Shown here: piece after piece, positions 1 through 9,370 of the stretch
Numbering within the stretch: the first letter of the stretch is position 1
Layout of the letters: every line of letters begins with the position of its first letter
DNA from: Anaerolineaceae bacterium UBA5404
GTDB taxonomy: Bacteria; Chloroflexota; Anaerolineae; Anaerolineales; Anaerolineaceae
Direction of reading: 5' to 3'
DNA: 64,000 nt
Assembly: GCA_002409625.1 (NCBI GenBank)
Contig: DHNY01000004.1
Location: forward strand, 4,207 to 68,206
The notes under the pieces: model-generated
What the model was told of the DNA's origin: nothing
What the model saw: only the letters and a program-made list of their open reading frames with translations
The model's database searches: none
Translations under genes and position numbers: made by a program

Positions 1-241
1 GGAAGGCGTTGTCTGTGTTGTCAAAGGTGGTACCGTTGAAGAAACATTCAAGAGCCCTGAAATTCCTGTTGGTGGCGCTTGGACATTGACCCACAGCAAA
101 CAAATCGCTGAAGGTTTCGTTGGTAGCGCTGTTTGTTCAACCACTGGTAAAGTTATTGGTGTGCTCAACCAACTTGGTTCAGGCGACACATACACCGGTG
201 TTGACGCATTGCTCGTATCCGAAGGTTTCCTCGTTGACTAG
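1..241 (+). CDS. C-terminal fragment of an exported/surface protein of unknown family
   Basis: The gene enters from outside the window and is open in frame 2 until TAG at 239-241, leaving 79 residues. The visible part has short beta-type stretches with the phrases IPVGGAWTL, GFVGSAVCS and GKVIGVLNQLG. These resemble repeat modules of secreted Chloroflexota proteins in which a 'GFVGSAVV' strand recurs, but I do not recognise a named domain. It has two cysteines and no sorting signal or membrane anchor at the C-terminus. The gene is followed 20 bases later by a strong intrinsic terminator, so it ends its transcription unit. Function is unknown; the surface location is an inference from composition. 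Confidence 0.6.
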   Translation, partial: EGVVCVVKGGTVEETFKSPEIPVGGAWTLTHSKQIAEGFVGSAVCSTTGKVIGVLNQLGSGDTYTGVDALLVSEGFLVD

Positions 242-260
242 GGTACAAAATTTATAATAA

Positions 261-292
261 AAAAACAGCCTCGATCCGAGGCTGTTTTTTTT
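261..292 (+). terminator. Intrinsic terminator after the first partial gene
   Basis: An 11-bp perfect stem (263-273 with 277-287) with a 3-base loop is followed by a run of T. It sits 20 bases after the TAG of the upstream gene. Confidence 0.9.
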
Positions 293-339
293 ATGTCTTT
301 TTCTTCCGAATAAAAGGTCAATCGATTATAATAAGGCCT

Positions 340-837
340 ATGAAAAGAAAAACCTTAATATTCATATTAATTACCGTTTTGAGTTTTAGCGTTCTTTCAG
401 CTTGTAATAAAGAATCTGACAATGGTGTAAAAAATCCAACGAACGTGCTTGATCCAAACACTGAGCTGGTTTCAAGCCTGACCATCCCTTCCCCAACATC
501 CGAACTAGCTGTTGTTCATGGCCGACTTGTTGATGAAGAAACCGGAAAAGCACCTCAGAACGCAGTTTATCTGGCAGAAAATATTACTGATGACAAACCG
601 GATTTGCCCGTTTACTTGTCTTTTTCTCATGTGAGCAGCCCTAGAGCAGAAATGGACGAAAATGGCTTTTTCTATTTCAAAGATGTTCCCGAAGGCCAAT
701 ATGCCATTTTGTTGTTTGTACCGGGTGGCGCTCCTATTTTTATTGACAACGGCAAAACGGATGACACTATGGATTACCTCTGGGTGAATGCCGTGGCGAA
801 CGAAACCCTGGATATGGGAACGATTTACGTGCCCTAA
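340..837 (+). CDS. Lipoprotein with carboxypeptidase-regulatory-like (transthyretin fold) domain
   Basis: This is a 165-residue protein. The N-terminus is basic (MKRK), then hydrophobic, ending in a lipobox LSAC with the lipidated Cys at residue 22. After a Ser/Thr/Pro-rich spacer, residues ~58-145 read as one beta-sandwich of the CarboxypepD_reg type: V-V-H-G-R-L-V-D at the first strand, a D-E-N-G-F-F-Y-F-K-D-V core and P-E-G-Q-Y-A-I in the last conserved strand. Such domains usually act as extracellular structural or carbohydrate/peptide-binding modules. It is preceded by a terminator and followed 20 bases later by a glycosyltransferase. The precise role is unknown. Confidence 0.75.
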   Translation: MKRKTLIFILITVLSFSVLSACNKESDNGVKNPTNVLDPNTELVSSLTIPSPTSELAVVHGRLVDEETGKAPQNAVYLAENITDDKPDLPVYLSFSHVSSPRAEMDENGFFYFKDVPEGQYAILLFVPGGAPIFIDNGKTDDTMDYLWVNAVANETLDMGTIYVP

Positions 838-857
838 AGCTTTGTAAAAGAGTTTCA

Positions 858-1754
858 TTGGATTTGAAGGCATCAAGGCTTGTTGGAGTTAGCGTTAATT
901 GGAACCGCGCGGAAGATACTATCGCTTGTGTCCAATCTCTAAAAGCTCAAAGCTTGCCCCTGAATAAAATAGTTGTTGTTGAGAATGGCTCTGATGAAGA
1001 GCCTTCTTTTATTTCCCGTAATCCCTTTGATGATATCGAAGTGCTTGAAACCGGCAAGAACCTGGGCTTTGGGGCAGGCGCCAACGCGGGAATGAAACGC
1101 GCTTTAGCAATGGGTGCTGATTATGTCTTGCTGATCAATAACGACACAATCGCGGATGTAAAAATGCTGGAAACGTTGCTTGAGGAAAGCCAAAAAGAGG
1201 GTTTTGCAATAAGCGCACCCCTTATTTATTATCATGACAATCCAAATGAGGTCTGGTCTGCTGGTGGGCATATCTGCCAGGTGTTTGGTTTGCCCCTCAA
1301 CGCGCACCATCGTAAAAATCCGCCATCTGTAAATACCCAACGCAGTTTTTTGACCGGTTGTTGTTTGCTGTTTAGCAAATTTGCCATTGAGAAGCTCGGT
1401 TTCTTTGTTGAAGATTATTTTATGTACTATGAAGACCTGGATTATATGGCGCGTGCCAGGCAAGCTGGCATCAAAATAGGACTTGTGCCCAGTGCAAAAC
1501 TGTGGCACAAAGAAGCCCAAAGCAGTGGCGGCTATCTAAACCCCAAGGAACGCTATTGGTCTGCCCGCTCGTTGATGAAATATAGCAAACGTGCTACAAA
1601 ATGGTGGAACGCCATCCCTCTTTGGGCGCATCGCGCGATTAGTGCGTTCTTGTGGACCATGGGCTTGGTATTAAAAGGGAAGCCCGAAGCCCTTAAAGCT
1701 TACTGGCAAGGAATCCGCCATGGCTTAAAAGCTAGGCAAAATCGGGACCAATAG
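858..1754 (+). CDS. GT2 family glycosyltransferase (rhamnosyltransferase-like)
   Basis: This 298-residue protein has a GT-A fold. The N-terminal nucleotide-binding strand is VGVSVNWNRAEDTIACVQSL, then IVVVENGSDE. The metal/nucleotide motif is INNDT near residue 97, and the acceptor-side motif is MYYEDLDYMARARQAG near residue 190, typical of GT2 enzymes that add rhamnose or similar sugars to lipid-linked or wall polysaccharides. It lacks a transmembrane anchor, so it should be cytoplasmic or peripheral. The start is TTG at 858; no in-frame ATG lies before the conserved first strand. The gene converges on a polytopic membrane protein on the other strand, fitting a surface-glycan role. Donor and acceptor cannot be told from sequence. 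Confidence 0.85.
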   Translation: MDLKASRLVGVSVNWNRAEDTIACVQSLKAQSLPLNKIVVVENGSDEEPSFISRNPFDDIEVLETGKNLGFGAGANAGMKRALAMGADYVLLINNDTIADVKMLETLLEESQKEGFAISAPLIYYHDNPNEVWSAGGHICQVFGLPLNAHHRKNPPSVNTQRSFLTGCCLLFSKFAIEKLGFFVEDYFMYYEDLDYMARARQAGIKIGLVPSAKLWHKEAQSSGGYLNPKERYWSARSLMKYSKRATKWWNAIPLWAHRAISAFLWTMGLVLKGKPEALKAYWQGIRHGLKARQNRDQ

Positions 1755-1781
1755 CATTGTTTCTGAGCGTTTTTTAAACTC

Positions 1782-3635
1782 CTAATCAAGTTTCCAAATG
1801 CTGACGCTGTTGTTTTGATAAAGTTGGGTTAAACCAGGACAGCCTAATAAAGTGTCTGTTTGAATGCCAGCCGGCTCTTTTTGGTTATTAGGCCTAACGC
1901 CGTCTCTCACGTAAATATGGTCTAGTTTTACCTCTGCCAGGAGACTATAAAAGCTTTCGTCACATTCCGTTATCTTGGAAGCTTTTTCGCCCCAGGACAT
2001 CCAAGTTTTAGCGTCTTCTGCTTCCATTCCATAAGGGAAGAAAGTTGTTGGCGCCACGCTAAAACGTCCGGTGTAGGGTAAAAGCCAGCCACCACCGTCA
2101 ACACTGCGATAGATCCCATAGCCCCAATAAGTGGTGTTCACGTAAAAGCGGGCATCCTCAGGCAAATGCGCATTGATCCAATCCATTGCCTCAACATCGT
2201 CTTTATTGGCAATGATTGTGATGCTATTAATAGCCTTTTTGTTTTGGTTGGATCCCCAAAGGAGCATCGCCATCGCCACAACAACGAGAAAAATGTTGCC
2301 ATATTGCTTCTTGGGTTTCCATTTTTGAAGTTGTTCACCGAGCCAGAACAAGAGCAAGCTGCTAAGAATTGTGATGGGGATAAAAGTAATCAAGGCAAAA
2401 TAATCCCCCCGAAAACCCATAAACTCAATGCCGGTTGGCACAGTAAAAAACATAACCAACAAAGACCAAACCGCAAATTTGCGGTAATCTGATTTGATGA
2501 AGGCAAAGATGAGGGCAATTAAAGCCAAGGCGATGAGCGCATAAGCTGCCACCGGACCTAAAATGTACTTTACATACTCCCAATCCTCAGGTTTTGGCCA
2601 AAAATGACTGCGCTCTGCACTGACGCCAATATTGTAGCGACCTGAAGAAAGTTTAATGACATGCAAGTACCATGGCAAGCTCAGCAGAAAACCGCCAAGA
2701 GAGGGTATGATCAAGGCAAGCAAACCTTTGGCTTCCCATTTTTTTGATTTTAGACTTTGGATAATCCAATCGATGCCAAGAATGATCAGATAGAAAGCCA
2801 GCAAAAAAGCAATTAAATAGTGGCTTAACAAGGATCCCGCAGTGAGTAAGCCTAAAGTGATCGTGTTACCCAAGGAGCGGTCGCCTGTATGGATTTTTTG
2901 TGCGAACGCCATAGCTAAAGCCAGTAGGAAAGTGCCGGTAAGCAGGGTGTAGCGACCCCAGGTTAGGTAATAGCCAGGCATCTTTGTTACAAAAGTGACA
3001 AAGATCGCAGCCATTAGGGCAGGTCGCCAGTCTTTCGTGAGGCTCTTTGTGAGTGCGTAAATGCCCAAACCAATAAAGGCGTTTAAGACTTGCCCAAGCA
3101 TGAGCGTAGCTTGTGCCGCGTTCTGTCCGCTGATGCTGGCGAAGAAAGCGGTTACGCTGTGGAAAGAAAAGTGATAGTAAAATGGACCAGGCAAATAAGG
3201 TTCAAGACTGGCAGGCAATCCACCCGCCTCGATGAATTTGCGCACAATCAGTACATGATGTTGCGAATCTACCCAGTTGGGCAGGACTAAGGCTTTGGCT
3301 TGCCAGAAACGCCAAAAAACAAAACTACCTAAAATCAGGAACAGAACTAGCCAATGCCACCAAACGAAAGTTGGCTTGTTTTTAATGATGCCAAATAAAG
3401 CAACGCCTAAACATAAAGCCAACAAGATGCCCATAATCCAGCCGGTGACCTGTAAGCCAATCAAATGGAAGAGCAAGGCGCCAACGGCAATCAGGCTAAA
3501 GCTGATACCCAAAACTTGCGCCAGGATTTGCGCGGGGTCATCTTCTTTGTTTTGGAACCATGCCCAAAAGGCGAGCCCAGGCAATAAAAGGGCAAGAAAT
3601 GCCAAAACGGTGCGCAGGATTTGGATTAATTGCAT
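1782..3635 (-). CDS. Polytopic membrane protein, GT-C-like glycosyltransferase candidate
   Basis: This 617-residue protein has about 12-14 hydrophobic segments in the first 450 residues, then a soluble C-terminal region (~475-617) with many aromatic residues (NTTYWGYGIYRSVDGGGWLL). The layout resembles GT-C membrane glycosyltransferases: TM bundle plus an extracytoplasmic C-terminal domain. A possible acidic loop motif, LVLPNWVDSQHHVLIVRK, lies near residue 115-135, where such enzymes often carry catalytic Asp/His. The ATG overlaps the end of folK by 10 bases, so it is the third gene of hom-folK-this. That pairing is positional; a link to folate or homoserine metabolism is unlikely. The substrate is unknown. 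Confidence 0.7.
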   Translation of the reverse strand: MQLIQILRTVLAFLALLLPGLAFWAWFQNKEDDPAQILAQVLGISFSLIAVGALLFHLIGLQVTGWIMGILLALCLGVALFGIIKNKPTFVWWHWLVLFLILGSFVFWRFWQAKALVLPNWVDSQHHVLIVRKFIEAGGLPASLEPYLPGPFYYHFSFHSVTAFFASISGQNAAQATLMLGQVLNAFIGLGIYALTKSLTKDWRPALMAAIFVTFVTKMPGYYLTWGRYTLLTGTFLLALAMAFAQKIHTGDRSLGNTITLGLLTAGSLLSHYLIAFLLAFYLIILGIDWIIQSLKSKKWEAKGLLALIIPSLGGFLLSLPWYLHVIKLSSGRYNIGVSAERSHFWPKPEDWEYVKYILGPVAAYALIALALIALIFAFIKSDYRKFAVWSLLVMFFTVPTGIEFMGFRGDYFALITFIPITILSSLLLFWLGEQLQKWKPKKQYGNIFLVVVAMAMLLWGSNQNKKAINSITIIANKDDVEAMDWINAHLPEDARFYVNTTYWGYGIYRSVDGGGWLLPYTGRFSVAPTTFFPYGMEAEDAKTWMSWGEKASKITECDESFYSLLAEVKLDHIYVRDGVRPNNQKEPAGIQTDTLLGCPGLTQLYQNNSVSIWKLD

Positions 3636-4105
3636 TTTTCAATCCCTTCAATTTGGGGTAAAGCATCGCGCAGTTCCAAGACGGTTTTTCCCAGGATAGG
3701 ATGCACAAAGTCTGGGGCTAATTCAGCCAAAGGGACGAGCACAAAAGCCCGATTGTGCAGGTTTTTGTGAGGGATGGTGAGCATTGGAAGGACCACGATG
3801 CGTTTGCCGTAAAACAAAATATCAAGGTCAATTAAACGTGGTCCCCATCGGAAGCTTTCAACCCGTCCTATACTTGCTTCAACCTTTTTTAGCTTGCAAA
3901 GGAGTTTGTAGGGCGAAAGGTCGGTTTCGATATCAATCACCTGGTTCAAAAAAGCTGCCTGGTCTTCAAAACCCCAGGCGGCTGTTTCATAAACAGATGA
4001 AATGGCCTTGATTTTCGCAAAGGCTTCCAAGGCGGTTCGCGCTTCGTGCAGGTTAGCCATGCGATCACCGATGTTTGTGCCAAGTCCCAGGAAAACTTGC
4101 TTCAT
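3626..4105 (-). CDS. folK: 2-amino-4-hydroxy-6-hydroxymethyldihydropteridine pyrophosphokinase
   Basis: HPPK transfers pyrophosphate from ATP to 6-hydroxymethyl-dihydropterin in folate synthesis; it is cytosolic. The 159 residues fit the family length. Diagnostic parts are the N-terminal FLGLGTNIGDRMANL, the pterin/substrate loop SVYETAAWGFEDQAAFLNQV, and the metal/ATP motif RWGPRLIDLDILFYG with both magnesium-binding aspartates, followed by IPHKNLHNRAFVLVPLAEL. The ATG overlaps the stop of hom by 4 bases (ATGA), indicating translational coupling. No other folate gene is linked. Confidence 0.95.
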   Translation of the reverse strand: MKQVFLGLGTNIGDRMANLHEARTALEAFAKIKAISSVYETAAWGFEDQAAFLNQVIDIETDLSPYKLLCKLKKVEASIGRVESFRWGPRLIDLDILFYGKRIVVLPMLTIPHKNLHNRAFVLVPLAELAPDFVHPILGKTVLELRDALPQIEGIEKCN

Positions 4106-5139
4106 TCAACACCCTGATAGATATCGATAAGGTCTGCCAATACGCCAAAGGCGGTTGTTTTGGGGCTTGGGTCTGATTCTAAAATGCCTAAGCCTGGGAG
4201 CACGTCCAGCGCGAAGCTGACAAATGAGGAGGTGCCAGCCACGCTGTAAAGCGGGGAATCAGCCGAAACCATTTCTGGTTTTACTTGCGCGATAAAGTTG
4301 TTCTCTTGCCAGCCACCTCTGCAGACCAATTTCCAGCGTTTGCCTTTGGCTTTTGCCTCAGCGATCATCTCGCTGGTAATGCCTCTGATGCCGGTTCGGT
4401 CAACTTCCAGAGGTGTAATGGGGTGGTTCATCAAAACAGTGGAAAGGGCAGCCACTTTGATGGCAGCGTCCCAGCCGTCCACGTCGTTGCTTGGGTCACT
4501 TTCGGCAATGCCGATTTGTTGGGCATGCAGGATGGCGTCTTCAAGCGACGTGCCAACCTCCATGGCTTCAATCAGCAAATTGGTGCAGGAGTTGAGGATA
4601 CCTACAAAGCCTTCGATTTCGGCACCCGCCAAGGTTTTGCGATGGAGCGAGAAGATTGGCGCGCCGTCCATAACCGCGGATTCAAACCGGAATTTCAAGC
4701 CTTTGGATTGCGCCAGTTGATTGAGCTTTTGATAAGCGTATACAACAGGACCTTTATTGGCGGTTATGCCGTGCAAACCATGCTCGAACCCGGCGTGTAA
4801 ATGGTCAATGGCGGGCGTTCCAGCCTGAGGATTGACTGGTGTGGTTTCGACGAGCACGTCAGCAGGGCAGGATTTGATAAAGTCGAGCGTGTTCCCCTCA
4901 AAGGTCTGTGTGCCCAGGCTTGCCAGGCTTTGTTTGTTTTCGACCAGGCGGAGGGCTTCTGTGAGCTGGATGCCATCTGGGTTGATGCATGCCCCATGAC
5001 GGGCAGTGATGATGCCGGTAACCTTGGCGCGGATGCCATAGTCCTTGCGTAGCGTTTCTTCCTTTTGCATCAAAAGGCTCGCAAAAGCGCGACCCACATT
5101 TCCAAAACCAATTAACATTAAGCGAACGTCTCTCATCAT
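4102..5139 (-). CDS. hom: Homoserine dehydrogenase (no ACT domain)
   Basis: It reduces aspartate-4-semialdehyde to homoserine with NAD(P)H, a branch point to Thr and Met. From the ATG at 5139 the protein is 345 residues: a Rossmann domain with GFGNVGRAF at the start, then the catalytic/dimerisation domain with NKGPVVYAY near residue 125 and the family motif SDPSNDVDGWDAAIKVAAL near 215. It ends without a C-terminal ACT domain, so it lacks the usual threonine-feedback module. I chose 5139 because GAGG stands 6 bases upstream and the longer frame up to 5196 would run through the promoter. First gene of hom-folK-membrane protein. Confidence 0.93.
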   Translation of the reverse strand: MMRDVRLMLIGFGNVGRAFASLLMQKEETLRKDYGIRAKVTGIITARHGACINPDGIQLTEALRLVENKQSLASLGTQTFEGNTLDFIKSCPADVLVETTPVNPQAGTPAIDHLHAGFEHGLHGITANKGPVVYAYQKLNQLAQSKGLKFRFESAVMDGAPIFSLHRKTLAGAEIEGFVGILNSCTNLLIEAMEVGTSLEDAILHAQQIGIAESDPSNDVDGWDAAIKVAALSTVLMNHPITPLEVDRTGIRGITSEMIAEAKAKGKRWKLVCRGGWQENNFIAQVKPEMVSADSPLYSVAGTSSFVSFALDVLPGLGILESDPSPKTTAFGVLADLIDIYQGVE

Positions 5140-5164
5140 GCCAACCTCGTTACTCGTTTTTGTT

Positions 5165-5197
5165 ATTATAGCCAAACATGCCAAATAGTGTGGCATG
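5165..5197 (-). promoter_or_regulatory. hom promoter with inverted repeat over the -35 region
   Basis: On the minus strand a perfect TATAAT lies at 5170-5165, about 26 bases before the chosen hom ATG. Just upstream is an inverted repeat, CATGCCA / TGGCATG (5177-5183 and 5191-5197), with a 7-base spacer, placed where the -35 box would be. No good -35 hexamer is visible. The arrangement suggests repressor or activator control of hom, but the regulator is unknown. Confidence 0.5.
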
Positions 5198-5231
5198 AAG
5201 CTTCTTTTCGTTGTGTCTGGAAATACTTGCT

Positions 5232-8200
5232 CTAATAATCCAAAGGGTCTTGGATGCTAACGTTTTCATCGCCCAAAAGCCCACGCAGTTTGTTGAGTAG
5301 CGCTTGGTTGATTCTAACGCCATCATTGGGGAAGAAAATGACTTCAGATTCTTTGTGGGTTCCCGGGATGCTAAAAGAAAACTGGTCTTTGCCCGGGTAG
5401 GATTGCAAAATGCCGTAAATATGGGCGATATGCCTGAGCACACGTTCACGATCCCCGTTGTTGGGGATGGTAATCTTGAGCCATTGACGGAATATGGCAG
5501 GCTCATCATCGTCATCTTCAAAGATGATGGTGTCTATATCAAATGCAGGGTGATTGGACGTGGCTGCTTCTTGCTGGGTTTGCTGTTCTGGCAAGCTTTC
5601 ATCTGCTGATGTTTCAGTGCCTGTGCTATGGGTTTGGTTGTTCACAAGCGGCGAAGAAAAACCCTCTGCCTCAGCTTCGAATTCAGGTTCTTCAAGACTT
5701 TGCAAGACGCCAAGCGGGTGATCCATATCAAAGAAAGGATCGCTCAGTTCCTCAGTTTCGAACCATGAAATCTCCTCATCTATGGCGTAATCGCTTTCCG
5801 AGTCGTTCTCTTGTATTGTCAAATTTCCTGGGTCAATTGCCGGTTTTGAGCCGTTTTGTGGGTATCGATAACGGGAAAGTTTGCGCATATCAGGTAAATA
5901 GTTATCCAGTAGTTTTTCAAACAGCGTTTCCTGGCTGGTTGTGGGTGGTGCCAGGTTTTCGTCCACCTCAATACGCGCGACCGTATCAGCGATAATCGAG
6001 TCGCCGCGTTCCTGATGTTGCATTTTGCCTTCAATGACCAAAAGCGAGCCAGGTTCAACCATGTGGCGGGACTTCGCCCAAACATTCGGGAACATGACAA
6101 TTTCTATTTCACCAAAGTTGTCTTCCAGGGTTACAAAAGCCATGTCATCACCTTTTTTGGTAACCAAGGCACGACTTCGTTTGACCATGCCACCAACTGT
6201 TACAGCTGCGCCGTCTTCAACATCTGAAAATTCATTAGAAGTGTTGCTTAAACGGTGGCTGATGTGGCGCATTAATTTGCTGAGTGGGTGATCTGAAATG
6301 TACAAGCCGAGGAGCTCACGTTCCCATTCCAGCTCTTCGTGTGAGTCTGATTTCGCGGTGCTTGAAAGCTTGATTTGCCCTGGCGCGTCCGGTCCGCCAC
6401 CAAAAAGTGCCATTTGTCCCATGTCCACAGCCCGAAAATGGCTGGTGGAGGCATTCACAATCTGTTCGATAGCTCTTAAAAGGGCAACGCGTGGACCAAA
6501 ATCATCTAAGGCGCCAACTTTGATGAGGCATTCCAGCGCGCGTTTGCTTACCGCACGAAGGTCAACCCGACGGATAAAGTCGTTGATGTTTTCAAAAGGA
6601 CGATTAGCCCTGCCTTTGATGATGGCTTCAACGGGTCCCAAACCTACATTTTTCACCGCGCCAAGACCAAAGCGGATGGCGGATTTGCCTTCTTCCTGGT
6701 CTTCGATGCTAAAATCAAATTCGCTGGCGTTGACGTTAGGCGGTAAGACTGCGATACCCATTGCCTGGCAATCAGAAACATAGGTGGCGCACTTTTCGTT
6801 ATCGTTCTTCCAGGCAGAGAGTAGCGCGGTCATGTATTCGGCGGGGTAATGGCATTTGAGCCAGGCGGTTTTGACAGCGATAATGCCATAGTTTGAAGCG
6901 TGGCTCTTGTTAAAGCCATAATGGGCAAAAGCTTCCCAATGCCCGAAAATTTCCTCCGCTTTTTTGCGGGGAATGCCATTGGCTTCGGCTCCGGCGAGGA
7001 ACTTGGCTCGATGTTTCTTAACTTCCTTGACCTTTTTCTTGGAAATCGCTGAGCGAAAATCGTCCGATTCACCAGGTGTATAGCTTGCCAGTTTCATGGC
7101 AGCTTGCATGATCTGCTCTTGGTAAACGGCGTGCCCATAGGTTTCGGAAAGGATGCTCTCCAGCTTGGGGTGTTGGTAACTCACCGGTTTTTTGCCATGC
7201 ATATTGGCAATGTAGTCAGGGATAATGTCCATCGGGCCAGGTCGGTAGAGCGCAACCATGGCGATGACATGATGGATTGTTTTGGGTTGCATCTCCATCA
7301 GGTAACGGGTCATGCCACTGCCTTCCAGTTGGAAGAGCCCAGCGGTGTTGCCTTCACTGATGTACTTATACACTTCTGGGTCATCGATTGGAATGGTGCT
7401 TAGGTTCAAGTTTGGACCACCACGGGCATGAATGTACTCGCATGCCTTGGACATAATGGTGAGCGTTACCAAACCCAGGAAGTCAACTTTTAGGAGCCCA
7501 AGTTCGTTGATGCCGTCCATATCGTACTGAGCCACGGTTTTAATCGGCAAGTTTTCACTGACACTGGTTGGTCGGTGCAGGGGCAAATACTCGGTAAGCT
7601 CGCGGTCACTGATAATCACGCCAGCAGCATGGGTGCCAACGTTGCGAACTGCGCCTTCGATGGCACTTGCTGTGTCGAGGAGTTTTTTCATTTCTTCTGA
7701 GCTGTTGTAAATTTCTTTAAGCTCAGAAACCTTTTGAAGGGACTCAGCCAAGGGAATGGCTTTGCCTTGATAGGCGCTTGGCACAACTTTAGCCACACGG
7801 TCAACATCCGCCAGAGGGATGTTCATCACTCTGCCAACATCACGCACAGCTCCGCGGGCTGCAAGGGTGCCAAAGGTGATGATTTGGGCAACATGGCTCG
7901 CCCCATACCTTTGGTTACAATATTCCATCACTTCCGAGCGGCGGTCATCCTGAAAGTCCAGGTCAATATCCGGCATGGTAATGCGGTCTGGGTTCAAAAA
8001 GCGCTCGAACAAAAGTTTGTGTGAAAGCGGTTCAACCGTGGTGATTTCCAAAGCATAGGCAACCAAGGAGCCGTTGCCCGAACCACGCACGTTGTACCAG
8101 ATTTTCTTTTCACGCGAATAACGGCAAAGATCCCACACGATCAAGAAGTAGGCGGCAAAACCCATCTGCTGAATAACGCTCAATTCATAATCGAGGCGCT

Positions 8201-9158
8201 CTTGCATTTCGGGGCTATCGACGCGATCAGGCTGGAGTCTGCGTAAGCCATCCTCACAAACCTCGCGCAGGTAACTTTCTGCAGTTTGTCCTTCGGGAAC
8301 TTCAAACAAAGGCAAATGGTAACCTTTTCTGCTGAGGTCCAGGTTGCAACGTTCCGCGATTTCAAGGGTGTTCTCGATGGCCTCGGGAAGCTGGGCAAAG
8401 AGGGATTTCATCTCTTCGGGACTGCGCATGTAATAGCTGTCATCGGTCATGCGCATGCGTGTGGGGTCACTTAGTAATTTGCCGGTTTGAATACAAAGCA
8501 AAACATCTTGTAAAGCGGCGTCTTCTGGTTTGATGTAGTGCACGTCATTGGTTGCAACCAGTCGCGTGTTGGATTTTCTGCCTAGCTCCAACAAGAGGCG
8601 GTTTATTCGGTGAAGATCAGGAATGTTATGATCCTGCAGCTCCAGATAAAAGTTTTCATGTCCAAAGACTTCGCGATACCAGGCAACGGCACGTTCGGCG
8701 CGTTCATGGTCGTTATCCAAAAGCGCGCGCGAAATCTCGCCAGAGATACAGGCAGAAGTGGCGATGAGCCCGTCACTATGCTCGGCGAGCACTTTTTTGT
8801 CGATGCGAGGTGTGTAATAATGGCCTTCCAGTTGAGAAACCGAGGCGAGTTTAAGCAGGTTTTGGTAGCCGGTTTTGTTTTTGGCAAGCAAAATGAGGTG
8901 GGAAGCGTGACGGTCTTTTTGGGCGTCTTTGTCTTGCATCCGGCGGGGTGCCAAGTAGGTTTCCAGCCCAATAATAGGTTTGATGCCGGCATTTTTAGCC
9001 GCGCGATAGAAATCCAGCGTGCCAAACATGGTGCCATGATCGGTTAGCGCCAAGGCAGGCATGCCCAGTTCTTTGGCGCGCGCTACCAGATCAGCAGGCT
9101 TGCCGAATCCATCTAATATGGAGTATGAAGAATGGACATGGAGGTGGACAAAAGACAT
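5232..9158 (-). CDS. dnaE: DNA polymerase III alpha subunit
   Basis: Replicative C-family polymerase, 1308 residues. Domains in order: PHP domain (1-~210; FVHLHVHSSYSILDG, LTDHGTMFG); palm with the catalytic carboxylates in MPDIDLDFQDDRR near residue 400; fingers/thumb (YRPGPMDIIPDYI, HAVYQEQIMQ, FNKSHASNYG); helix-hairpin-helix region; OB fold near 980-1065 (VTVGGMVKRSRALVT, FVTLEDNFGEIEIVMFP). A very acidic, low-complexity linker (~1080-1217) then joins a C-terminal domain (~1218-1308) like the tau-binding end of DnaE. No DEDD proofreading exonuclease domain is present, so it is DnaE rather than PolC. The ATG has no obvious Shine-Dalgarno. It is transcribed towards hom. Confidence 0.97.
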   Translation of the reverse strand: MSFVHLHVHSSYSILDGFGKPADLVARAKELGMPALALTDHGTMFGTLDFYRAAKNAGIKPIIGLETYLAPRRMQDKDAQKDRHASHLILLAKNKTGYQNLLKLASVSQLEGHYYTPRIDKKVLAEHSDGLIATSACISGEISRALLDNDHERAERAVAWYREVFGHENFYLELQDHNIPDLHRINRLLLELGRKSNTRLVATNDVHYIKPEDAALQDVLLCIQTGKLLSDPTRMRMTDDSYYMRSPEEMKSLFAQLPEAIENTLEIAERCNLDLSRKGYHLPLFEVPEGQTAESYLREVCEDGLRRLQPDRVDSPEMQERLDYELSVIQQMGFAAYFLIVWDLCRYSREKKIWYNVRGSGNGSLVAYALEITTVEPLSHKLLFERFLNPDRITMPDIDLDFQDDRRSEVMEYCNQRYGASHVAQIITFGTLAARGAVRDVGRVMNIPLADVDRVAKVVPSAYQGKAIPLAESLQKVSELKEIYNSSEEMKKLLDTASAIEGAVRNVGTHAAGVIISDRELTEYLPLHRPTSVSENLPIKTVAQYDMDGINELGLLKVDFLGLVTLTIMSKACEYIHARGGPNLNLSTIPIDDPEVYKYISEGNTAGLFQLEGSGMTRYLMEMQPKTIHHVIAMVALYRPGPMDIIPDYIANMHGKKPVSYQHPKLESILSETYGHAVYQEQIMQAAMKLASYTPGESDDFRSAISKKKVKEVKKHRAKFLAGAEANGIPRKKAEEIFGHWEAFAHYGFNKSHASNYGIIAVKTAWLKCHYPAEYMTALLSAWKNDNEKCATYVSDCQAMGIAVLPPNVNASEFDFSIEDQEEGKSAIRFGLGAVKNVGLGPVEAIIKGRANRPFENINDFIRRVDLRAVSKRALECLIKVGALDDFGPRVALLRAIEQIVNASTSHFRAVDMGQMALFGGGPDAPGQIKLSSTAKSDSHEELEWERELLGLYISDHPLSKLMRHISHRLSNTSNEFSDVEDGAAVTVGGMVKRSRALVTKKGDDMAFVTLEDNFGEIEIVMFPNVWAKSRHMVEPGSLLVIEGKMQHQERGDSIIADTVARIEVDENLAPPTTSQETLFEKLLDNYLPDMRKLSRYRYPQNGSKPAIDPGNLTIQENDSESDYAIDEEISWFETEELSDPFFDMDHPLGVLQSLEEPEFEAEAEGFSSPLVNNQTHSTGTETSADESLPEQQTQQEAATSNHPAFDIDTIIFEDDDDEPAIFRQWLKITIPNNGDRERVLRHIAHIYGILQSYPGKDQFSFSIPGTHKESEVIFFPNDGVRINQALLNKLRGLLGDENVSIQDPLDY

Positions 9159-9370
9159 GGTTGGCTTGGATTTCGTTTCTATTTTTTATTTCACACAATG
9201 GCAATGATGGAATAATTTTGACCCATGTTTATCATGCCATGGCAAGACTAAGTATAGCACAGCGAGCTGGTGATTTCCCTTTTGAATGCTTAAAAGTTTG
9301 CATGTTTTAAGGTTGGAAAAGCTTAAATAAAATCGTGCAAAGATTAGCAGTTTTTATTGAGATGGGTTTT
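9159..9370. other. Intergenic gap upstream of dnaE
   Basis: This is 212 bases between the dnaE start and the end of the next minus-strand gene. I see only short AT-rich stretches and no convincing hairpin, RNA gene or ORF. It probably holds the dnaE promoter, which I cannot place. Confidence 0.4.

Noticed and set aside
4285..4800. Long open frame on the plus strand inside hom
   Set aside because: It is the antisense shadow of a well-matched homoserine dehydrogenase; no family match, no ribosome binding site.
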